From Ananas comosus (lineage: Eukaryota > Streptophyta > Magnoliopsida > Poales > Bromeliaceae), in contig NC_033625.1 in NCBI RefSeq assembly GCF_001540865.1, forward strand, positions 10,555,363 to 10,619,362: 64,000 nt of DNA, given 5' to 3'. The notes under the pieces were generated by a model. It was not told the origin of the DNA, ran no database searches, and saw only the letters and a list, made by a program, of their open reading frames with translations. Position numbers and translations under genes: made by a program. Positions 56,101 through 64,000 of the stretch are shown one piece after another. Position 1 is the first letter of the stretch. Each line of letters opens with the position of its first letter.

Positions 56101-57360
56101 TCACTTCGGATCCTCGAAAAGGTGAGGATAACGCTCCCTCATTTCGCTTTCGAGCTCCCACGTTTCTTCTCGGTCATCGTGTTCGCACCAATGAATCTTG
56201 ACATATGGGATTTCACGGTTCCGAAGCTTTCGTACCTCCCGATCGACAATATACGCCGGGAATTCCTTATATGTCATATCCTCTTGAAGCTCCATCGGTA
56301 TATACGAGAGAATATGATCTGGATCGTACATGTACTTGCGGAGTTGGGATACATGGAACACATCATATACTCCCGCGAGTCTCGGTGGTAATGCCAACTT
56401 GTAGGCCACCGCACCAATTCGTTCCAAAATCTCGAAGGGTCCGATATAGCAGGGGCTTAGCTTCCCGCGAACACCGAACCGCTTAACTCCTAGCATCGGC
56501 GATACCTTTAGAAATACGCGGTCTCCTACCACGAACTCAATGTCCTTTCGCCGCTTGTCGGCATAACTCTTGTGCCATGATTGCGCCGTCACCAACCTTT
56601 GTCGGGCAAGGCGGACTTTCTCCTCCGCCTCCCGCACCACTTCCGGGCCAAGAATCATTTTCTCGCCCACATCGCTCCAGTGTATCGGCGAGCGACATTT
56701 CCTTCCATACAGGGCCTCGAATGGCGCCATCGCAATACTTTCTTGGTAGCTATTATTGTATGCGAATTTCGCCATTGGTAAATGATCGTGCCATCCGCCC
56801 TTGTAATCAAGCATACACGCTCGAAGCATGTCCTCAAGTATTTGGATTGTCCTCTCCGATTGACCGTCACTTTGAGGATGGAATGCCGTACTAAAATCGA
56901 GCCGCGTGCCTAAGGCATCTTGTAAGCTCTTCCAAAAATGAGATGTGAACCTAGGGTCCCGGTCCGATACGATTGATACTGGAACCCCATGAAGTCTCAC
57001 CACCTCGTCGATATAGACTTGGGCTAACTTGTCTTCCGACCAAGTAGTGTGGATCGGCAAAAAGTGCGACGATTTTGTCAACCGGTCCACAACTACCCAT
57101 ATCGCGTCATGTCCGCCTTGCGACCTAGGCAGACTTGTCACAGAGTCCATTGCAACATTTTCCCATTTCCACATGGGTATTGGTAGACTTTGCAACTTGC
57201 CCGCTGGAAATCGACGCTCCGCCTTCACTTGTTGGCACGTGAGGCATTGCGCCACGAACTCCCCTATATCTCTCTTCATGCCCGGCCACCAATAATGCAA
57301 TTTCAAGTCCTAATATATTTTAGTGCCACCCGGGTGTATGCTATAGGGAGATTGGTGCGC
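56101..57360 (-). pseudogene. pol: Ty3/gypsy integrase and C-terminal domain, partial
   Basis: A 401-codon open frame (57,306-56,101) covers the integrase zinc-binding Cys pair ([12 protein letters not shown]), catalytic core ([30 protein letters not shown], so both later catalytic acidic residues are visible), AKFAYNNSY, GRKCRSPIHWSDVGE, VGDRVFLKVSP and an intact C-terminal chromodomain-like segment (REVRKLRNREIPYVKI, then WELESEMRERYPHLF). A TAG at about 57,310 stands where Gln is expected before DLKLHYWW. The same frame continues upstream (HPGGTKIY) to the N gap, where the rest of pol is lost. It is the best-preserved integrase in the window. Confidence 0.9.
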
Positions 57361-57460
57361 NNNNNNNNNNNNNNNNNNNNNNNNNNNNNNNNNNNNNNNN
57401 NNNNNNNNNNNNNNNNNNNNNNNNNNNNNNNNNNNNNNNNNNNNNNNNNNNNNNNNNNNN
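57361..57460. other. 100-N scaffold gap
   Basis: A run of exactly 100 N, usually a placeholder of unknown true length. RT, RNase H, gag and the 5' LTR of the 53,589 element, and the distal parts of its hosts, would have to lie here. Confidence 0.99.
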
Positions 57461-59660
57461 TAATTAAACCGGGTCGCCGTCTTCGTGATAGGCTTGACTC
57501 GGGTTTGGTTAATTAAACCGGGTCGCCGTCTTCGTGATAGGCTTGACCCGAGTTCAGTTCATTAAACCGGGTCGCCGTCTTCGTAATAGGCTTGACCCGA
57601 GTCAACCAAACCATAATGACAAATCAAATCGGATGATAAGCCGATCAAGTCTAAACAATGAGTCTAATTGAACCATTAAAGACATTAACCGAACCAAATC
57701 AAACTACAAGCTAGTTTGACTTGAACCAAACCATGAAGGATCCAACCCGAACTAAAATGGGTCCGATCCGAATCAAACCACAAGGGATTTGACTTAAACC
57801 AAAGCAGATCCGATCCAAGCTGAACCGAACCGGATCCCGTCTGAACCAAATCATAATGGGTTCGACTTAAACCGAAGCGGATCCGATCCAAGCTGAACCG
57901 AACCGGATCCCGTCTGAACCAAATCATAATGGATTCGACTTAAACCGAAGCGGATCCGATCCGAGTTGAACCGAACCGGATCCCGTTTGAACCAAATCAT
58001 AATGGATTTGACTCGAACTTGAACCGAAGCGAATTCGATCCCACTCGAACCTAAGTGGATCCGATCCGAACCGAGCCGGAAAGGATCCGACTTGAACCGA
58101 ACCGGATCCGAACGAACCAGATCCTGTCTGAATCGAACCGAACAGGATTCAACTTGAACCAAAGTGAATCCGAACTAAACCGAACCGAATCCGGTCTGAA
58201 CCAAACCAAAGTAAATCCGATCTGAATCGAAACAAACAGGATTCGACTCGAACCGACTCGAACCGAATCCGGTCCAATCGAATCAGAACCATAAAGGATC
58301 CGACTCGAACCAAAGTGGGTCCAATTCAAACCGAACCATGAAGGATCTGACTCGAACCGAACCAAAGCATAACAGTTCAACTCAAACCAAGTCTTGATGG
58401 GTCCCGAACCCAAGCCAAACCAAGTCTTGATGGGTCCCGAACCAAAGCATAACGGTTTAGCCCAAACCAAACCTGAAAGAGGTAAACCAAATGAAAACCT
58501 AAGGCGATTCATCCCAAATCAAATACAAGAGGATTAAGCCAACCCAAAACCCAAAGTCCACAAATAAAATTTCAAAACCCAAAGTACACAAATAAAACCC
58601 AAAACCCAAAGTCCACAAATAAAATCCAAAATCCAAGGCCTACAAATAAAGCCAACGACCGAAAAGTCGTTAAACTAAACAATTCAAACGACCGAAAAGT
58701 CGTTAAACTAAACAATTCAAACGACCGAAAAGTCGTTAAACTAAACATATCAAACGACGAAAGTTCGTTTAAACTAACAATTAAACTGACTGTAAAAGTC
58801 GTAAATATAAACACACAAATCAAAGTGACTGACAAATAAACTTGAGTCGCCAACTAAACTTAAGTATTTTGGAATGAGGTCTCGAACGACCAAACCCAAG
58901 TACTTATGGGTCGCTCCAACCGAACAGACAGCCGAAACGAACCTAAGCCCTATGACGGGTCGAACGACCCAAACTGAAAATAAGCCTTTGATGGCGTCCC
59001 GAACGCCCAACAAGCTTGATGACGTCCGACGACCCAAACCCAGAACTAAGTCTTGATGCTGGTTCTGCCGACGATCCCAAACCAAGGCTTGGATGGGCCC
59101 GAACGACTAAACCGTAACAAGCTTGCATGCGGTCAACCGAACGACCAAAAAGCTAGAATGGGTCACGAACGACCCAAACGAACCAAGACTTGATGGGTCC
59201 GAACGAACCAAACCAAGTCTTGATGAGGTCCAACGACCCAAACGAGCAAGTCTTGATGGGTCCCGAGCGAACCAAACAGCCTTGGACGGGTCTGACACCC
59301 AAAACGACTGTCTTGATGGGTCACCGACGACCCATAACAAGTCTTTGATGGGTCCGACGGACCCAACGACAGCCTTGATGGGTCCAAGACCCAAACCAAG
59401 CGCAGTTTGATGGTCACCGACGACCCAACCGAAGTCAAGTCTTGATGGGTCTTGAACAGCCCAACCCAAACCAAGATCTGAGGGTCCGAACCAATGGCAT
59501 ACGGTTCACCCCCGAAACCAATTCAAGGACGTACGAAATGTCGCTAAACTTAAACCCAAAATTCAACGACGAAATGTATCACTAAACTAAACTCAACTTC
59601 AAGGCACCGAAAAGTCGTTAAACTAAACCCAATCTAAACGACTGCGAAGTTGTGCATCAA
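57461..59660. repeat. Patchwork of different short tandem repeats
   Basis: Successive blocks: a 49-bp unit (57,461-57,606, three copies with CCGGGTCGCCGTCTTCGT); a 73-bp unit (57,843-58,060, with GAACCAAATCATAATGG and CCGAACCGGATCC) inside a wider AACCGAACC-rich stretch to 58,500; CCCAAAGTCCACAAATAAAA repeats (58,530-58,640); a 33-bp unit with the palindromic ACGACCGAAAAGTCGTT (58,655-58,760); and looser repeats of about 45 bp with TCTTGATGGGTC (59,050-59,470). The long minus-strand open frames only reflect the repeats. It may be the subterminal or internal part of a transposon; the class is unknown. Confidence 0.75.
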
Positions 59661-60137
59661 AACTTCAACCGACTGCCATTGAGTATTTAATCTTATAAAA
59701 TTCATGTACAGTGGGGGTATGCCCCTGCTTAAGCCATGTATACGGCAAATCAAATTAATAAAATTTTGTTTGCCCGTCTGGTTTTCTTTATTATCAGCAT
59801 TTATATTTGGTCTCTTAATCGAGGGCTCCTTAACACCGAAAGTGTAGGGTAATTAACAGCAGACTCTTGAGTCTGTTGGAAGCCATGAACCTATGATCCT
59901 GATTTCAAAATAAAATTTAAACAAATTTTATCTCTACCATGAATGACCACTCGCCCTAGAAACAACCTACGGCGGGGCCGGTTCGTTCGCGGCAGACATA
60001 TATTCTAAATAAAAAAAAATTAAAACCACATGTACGTATATGCGGCCCTCAAGGATAGTTGAGGGTAAAATTGTTAGTTTGTTAACTTAAATAGTGCTTA
60101 ACTCTCTTTTTCTTTTCTTTTCTTTTTTTTTGAGTAA
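59661..60137. other. Spacer upstream of the 60,138 ORF
   Basis: No gene is supported. It includes GTGGGGGTATGCCCCTGC and a T-rich stretch (60,100-60,131) directly before the ORF start, which could be promoter or 5' UTR. Confidence 0.3.
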
Positions 60138-60683
60138 ATGGCATCGACTGTTTATATCGACATCAACTTTCGCCGTTTACTTGGCAAAATCTGCGCAAAA
60201 TTTTCGTTACCTCCTCCCAGATATGGAACTACTGTGGTTGCAGAGGGACGGTTCCATTCTTTTGTTGATGTGGAGATTCCTAGGGGTAGCCGATTTATGG
60301 AAATAATTACATGTTGGGGTTGGTTCTTTCCGGACTCTGAACAATCTGAGGAGGACGCTGCGCGAATTGCTATCAAGAGGCTCCGTGACGAACTTGGCTT
60401 TGAAGTTAAGGATATTAATTACGATGAAAAGATAAGTTATAAGGAGTTATACAAACGTAATTGTGATGAGCATACAGAACTTCGTGATGAGTACGAGATG
60501 CTTAACTTGGACTTTGATCTTCTTAAGAAGACCCATAATATTTTAATTCAGGAAAAAAAACAAATTGCTGCCCAATTGAAGGAAATTAAGGATGGTATTG
60601 CTAGGTGTCACGCCTTGATTAATCACCCTAACGTTGGTCCAATGGATGTAGAATCAACTGTTTTCTTTGCCTTTATTATTTAA
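60138..60683 (+). CDS. 181-aa protein with dsRNA-binding-like N-terminus and coiled coil
   Basis: A single open frame, ATG in GAGTAAATGGCATC, ending TAA. Residues about 8-85 have the layout of a double-stranded RNA-binding domain: an N-terminal helix (FRRLLGKICAKFSLPPPRY), a beta segment with VVAEGRFHSFVDVEI, and a C-terminal helix with an Ala pair (EEDAARIAIKRLRDELGF). This is a shape match, not a strong motif match. Residues about 100-155 are charged and heptad-like (ELRDEYEMLNLDFDLLKK, then EKKQIAAQLKEIKDG), so a coiled coil is likely. Similar small dsRNA-binding proteins form families in plants; the specific role is unknown. A broken copy of its first 178 bases follows at 60,756, and a Helitron end lies 1.1 kb downstream, so it may be a captured gene and not a resident one. 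Codon use appears gene-like and there is no internal stop. Confidence 0.55.
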   Translation: MASTVYIDINFRRLLGKICAKFSLPPPRYGTTVVAEGRFHSFVDVEIPRGSRFMEIITCWGWFFPDSEQSEEDAARIAIKRLRDELGFEVKDINYDEKISYKELYKRNCDEHTELRDEYEMLNLDFDLLKKTHNILIQEKKQIAAQLKEIKDGIARCHALINHPNVGPMDVESTVFFAFII

Positions 60684-60755
60684 TAGAATATGTGTTTAAA
60701 GTAAAACACATGTTAAAAGTAAAACAAAAGCCCTGCGTGTATTCTTCGACAGCAA

Positions 60756-60934
60756 ATGACATCAACTGTTAATATCGACATCAACTTTCGCTGTTTATTT
60801 TGCAAAATCTGCGCACAATTTTCGTTACCTCCTCCCAGATATGGAATTACTATGGTCGCAGACGAATAGCTCTGTTCTTTTGTTGATGTGCAGGTTCCTA
60901 GGGGTAGCCGATTTATGGAAATAATTACATGTTG
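60756..60934 (+). pseudogene. Broken partial copy of the 60,138 ORF
   Basis: It matches the first 178 bases or so of 60,138-60,683 from its ATG to ATTACATGTTG, with scattered substitutions. These include a TAG after GCAGACGAA and a changed splice-like GTGCAGGTTCC. After 60,934 the similarity stops abruptly. It arose by local duplication. Confidence 0.85.
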
Positions 60935-61783
60935 TCATATTAATTATTTGTTTGAAATTTATAATTATTTTAATTTTGCCATATTATAGTACTGTTGTTG
61001 CTAATGATTTATCTACATCTACAACCTTCTTTTTATTTTTTATGCTATTTCTATCCACAAATCAACTTAAATTATTTAGCCTCATTCAAATCCAACTTAT
61101 AACAAAATATAACTTAATAGACAAATTAAAGCTGAACTAATAATCTAATTTTAGCAAATTGCACTCTAAATTAAACTGTGCATGATCATCTCTGAATATA
61201 AATTGAGTTTTTTGTTAAATTCTTAACCTTTTCTATTTAATTTTATCAGGCCCTTTTCATCTAAAACTCTATTATATATATCAAACAATATATATCATGC
61301 CACCTTCCCAAAATCTTAACCTGGTAAACAAGATCTAAGAAATAAAATACAAATATATTGTTCATAAGAAGTTCTAAAATATTGCCTTTAAACATTCAAT
61401 GCATAGTTCATATTTTATTTGACATAAATAGAAAATAACTTGAATGTGTACTTTTATTTGCAGTTTAATCCAGTTTTCTGATTCCGATGAAGAAGAGAAG
61501 TAAATATTTTTCCAGCAAAACTATCACAAGATCTAATTTCTATAATATTTTACGGATATGTGTAATAGACTTATTTTATTTTAAACTTTATTGTATGGAC
61601 TATATACTATGAATTTTAGAATTTAATAAAATTCTAAAGTTTCTAACCACATTTATTGAAGAATAGTGCTGTTTTAGAGCCATATAACTTTCATTCAAAA
61701 TTTTATAATTTAGAAAAATTAGTATTTAGAATTCTAGCTATAATCTTTTTTTTTTAAATTTTGAATTTTGAATTTTATTATCT

Positions 61784-61814
61784 ACCCGCTGCATCGCGCG
61801 GGTTTCTGCACTAG
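61784..61814 (+). mobile_element. Helitron 3' terminus
   Basis: A perfect 6-bp hairpin ACCCGC/GCGGGT (61,784-61,789 and 61,798-61,803) is followed after seven bases by CTAG and then T at 61,815. Hairpin plus CTRR plus a host T is the standard Helitron 3' end. The 5' end (A|TC) was not located, so the element length and whether it contains the 60,138 gene are unknown. Confidence 0.75.
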
Positions 61815-62547
61815 TTTATATTTATATTTATATTTATATTATTATTCACAAGGAACGGCAAATCATGTATGGACTAGTTAAGGACTCGCTCTTCGCGGCG
61901 GATGGAAAGATTTATAATAAACACATTTTAGTAAATATTAAGCGACAAAAGAACAATATTTACATAAATATTTCTAATATTAAAGATTATTTAGAGACAA
62001 AAGACTTAACAAAACAGTTGTTCATATGTTAATCAGACATAACAAAAAAGTAGGCCATATGTTAACCGCATTACACCGACACAGTGCATACTGTAAAAAA
62101 ATCCAAAAAAATGCATGGCTAACATACAAAATATTTTTCTTATATTGGTAGGGTTCATTGCTACTACTATTTGTGCCATCATCATCTGCGAGCATATGAT
62201 ATTAACATAATGCAAAAATAAATTAGATCTTTGGTAAAAATTTTCCATTGAAGTAAGATAGTTGTAGTGAAATTACCTAAGATGCTTTCTTCTTTGTTGT
62301 CCCACATCTGCAGTTAAATCAGATTTATCTTCAAGAAATCTGGTAAAAATTTTTGTAATGCGTTAACACCTGAAATGTAGTATTTCCTTCAGGTAAGCCT
62401 GCTTTTGAACCTTAGGATAAAAGTATGCTTGTCTAAAAGATAAAAGCAAGTTTAAAAGAAAGGGGAAAAAAATTGCGGTCAAAAAGTAAGTTTAAAAGAA
62501 AAAATCATTCAGCTTGCCTTGCGTGTGGAAATGAACAATAGAGAAGC
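61815..62547. other. Spacer
   Basis: AT-rich, no gene supported. It ends with GAAGC, the probable left target duplication of the copia LTR. Confidence 0.35.
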
Positions 62548-63050
62548 TGTTGGCATTCGGTTAAATCGAATCGAGTACGCCCATAAGCGGGTTCGATCCG
62601 ACGGATGTTATGTTATCTAATTGGATTATAATTAATCTCGCTTTCAAATTGGAAAGTTACTTAGAGATAAATCCTAGTCATATTAGGATAACAAATAATA
62701 ATCGATTTGGCCTTATCTCTAACGCTATTAGGATTTTGGAATTCCTTATAAATGGACGGGCGATCCCACATGAAACGATGTACATAAAAGAACGGAAAAA
62801 GAGAGAATAAGAAAATAATAGAGAGAAACCACATCCTCCATTGACCTATTATTCTAGAGGAACTTGAACGGTGGATTTGCGATCGTGCTCGTTTGTAGTT
62901 CGATCCACCGCGAGTTCGGAGTGCAAGAAAATTTTCAAGGACGATCCAAGGACACGTGAACCAACCTCTACGATCCGGGCTCATCGCGTTCTAGCGCGAA
63001 TCGCTTCCGCAAAAAAAAGGTACGAACTAATACTTCCGCTGCGTTCTACA
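62548..63050 (+). mobile_element. 5' LTR of a copia-type element
   Basis: This 503-bp sequence runs from TGTTGGCATTCGG to GCGTTCTACA and is followed after one base by a PBS. It has a TATA box (62,747-62,753) in the middle. The short LTR with a TGTTGG start suggests Ty1/copia, but no pol is in the window. Confidence 0.82.
62747..62753 (+). promoter_or_regulatory. TATA box of the copia LTR
   Basis: TATAAAT in CCTTATAAATGGACGG, about 200 bp into the LTR. Confidence 0.6.
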
Positions 63051-63051
63051 T

Positions 63052-63063
63052 TGGTATCAGAGC
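63052..63063 (+). other. Primer-binding site, initiator tRNA-Met type
   Basis: TGGTATCAGAGC one base after the LTR end. Confidence 0.92.
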
Positions 63064-64000
63064 CTTTTTTGGTTGATTTCGTGCCCTAAATCATGTTCTA
63101 ACGAGATTACATGCGTTAAAATTAAATCTATCATGTTTTAGATTTTTTCTTGCATGTATGTGATCGTTCATGGCGGTTTTTTCATAAGTGGATATCTTTG
63201 TTTGATTTTCTTCACATCTTAAAGCACCTACGTTGTAGATTAGATCTACAAAGTTTGATTTGGTTTTGTATTTTTTGAGAAAAACGAAACCCTAAATCGG
63301 AACTTTGGGAGTAGCTTATTTGATGTGTGATGTAAATCTCATTGTGAAACTTGCATGATTTGGAAGAGCTCGTCACAAGGTTTCCATTGATATATTTCTT
63401 GCATGAATCGGCGTTCTATATCTCTTGTTATAATTTTTTGAAGTTTTTTTTAATAAAAAAAAAAAATCCTGTACGGAAGACCANTATATATATAAAAGGG
63501 GGGTGTATTTGATGTTTAATATGCTTTCGTGATTCTATATGCTTTTATGATGCATGAATTTTTTACATAATGAATATAATAATGCCTTTTATGATATATA
63601 GATGGAACTTTAGGAATTATAATATATTTTTTATGCAAGCCTTATCTAGTGGGAGTCTTTTGACTTTGGTAGAGTAAATTATATGTCTTTACTTCCTAAT
63701 TTTTTGCGCATCTTAATTAAATAATTTAAAATTTTGACATATGGTGTGTAATGTGATTACGAGCATGGCGAATTTTCCTTTATGCATGTATGATCTAATT
63801 TTTAATTTATTTAATTAGGGATGCGGTAAAATTGAATGCATGTATGGTGTACTAATTTTAAAACATACTTTCTGTGCATTGTCGCTCTTGTATAACTTAA
63901 AATGCCACGGTTTATAGTATTAACAGTGGTAGGTTAAAGAGCGGGAACAAATTTAGTCGTTGATAAACAAACCTTCGGTAAGTTAGAATGAAACAGGTAT
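63064..64000 (+). mobile_element. Untranslated leader of the copia-type element
   Basis: AT-rich internal sequence after the PBS with no open frame of note to the window end. A single N lies at 63,484 beside a (TA)n tract. Gag and pol, if present, lie beyond the window. A long non-coding leader also fits a non-autonomous (LARD-like) element. Confidence 0.55.

Noticed and set aside
58655..58760. CRISPR-like regular repeats of 33 bp
   Set aside because: The repeats are directly adjacent with no unique spacers and the context is eukaryotic; it is a minisatellite.
57685..59474. Minus-strand open frames with repeated RIRFGLSRI / HQDL motifs
   Set aside because: Produced by the tandem repeats. 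Frames overlap and no start context or conserved domain is seen.

Overview
The window is plant nuclear DNA of a repeat-dense, intergenic kind. Evidence for this is the Ty3/gypsy pol and gag fragments, the primer-binding sites matching initiator tRNA-Met, the LTRs with TATA promoters, the Helitron-like ends, the MITEs and MULE-like elements, and the AT-rich spacers with GT-AG splice signals. Base composition and LTR style suggest a monocot; pineapple is a guess that the sequence alone cannot settle. I see no bacterial-type operon, rRNA, tRNA or CRISPR array. Only two stretches look like possible host genes: 22,357-23,122 (two exons) and 60,138-60,683 (dsRNA-binding-like). Both are uncertain.

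Layout. 1-802 is a fragment of an LTR-like repeat whose inverted partner lies at about 43,350-44,103. 803-14,590 is one LTR of the Ty3/gypsy 'B' group. It is split by a solo LTR of group 'A' (1,082-9,833), which itself carries two more solo A LTRs (2,128-4,822 and 5,166-7,869), and by a fourth A solo LTR (11,252-14,291). 14,590-28,900 is AT-rich spacer with MULE-like elements, Helitron-like sequence, two MITEs, minisatellites and the candidate two-exon gene. 28,912-39,319 is a B solo LTR containing an A-group element with both outer ends (30,525-35,109) and a further B-type solo LTR (35,238-38,496). The 3,414-bp segment 36,648-40,061 is repeated directly in tandem at 40,062-43,475 with two observed differences. 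42,934-44,103 is a copia-like LTR entered by an A LTR (from 44,104). That LTR is broken by a solo A LTR (44,357-46,820) and by a B element (47,896 onward: 5' LTR, PBS, gag, deleted pol). The B element is broken by another B LTR (53,008), which is broken by a minus-strand B element (53,589 to the 100-N gap). 57,461-59,660 is a patchwork of different short tandem repeats. 60,138-61,814 holds the dsRNA-binding-like ORF, a broken partial copy and a Helitron 3' end. 62,548 onward is the 5' LTR and leader of a copia-type element.

How it fits together. I ordered the insertions by reading target-site duplications directly; seven are exact 5-bp duplications (GGCTT, CACGG, ACTAT, CCTAG, CTACC, AGTAT, TGGTC). 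Solo LTRs far outnumber complete elements, so LTR-LTR recombination has been frequent. All pol and gag reading frames seen are damaged or truncated.

Two features stand out because they recur across the two LTR groups. First, an array of ACCGGT-centred palindromes sits just upstream of the LTR TATA box; its flanks are GG..CC in some LTRs and GT..AC in others. Second, a roughly 26-nt stem-loop lies about 1 kb downstream of the promoter. Its loop (GTCGCT-like) is nearly constant while its stems change in a compensating way between groups. I regard these as the best candidates for an undescribed regulatory or RNA-level system.
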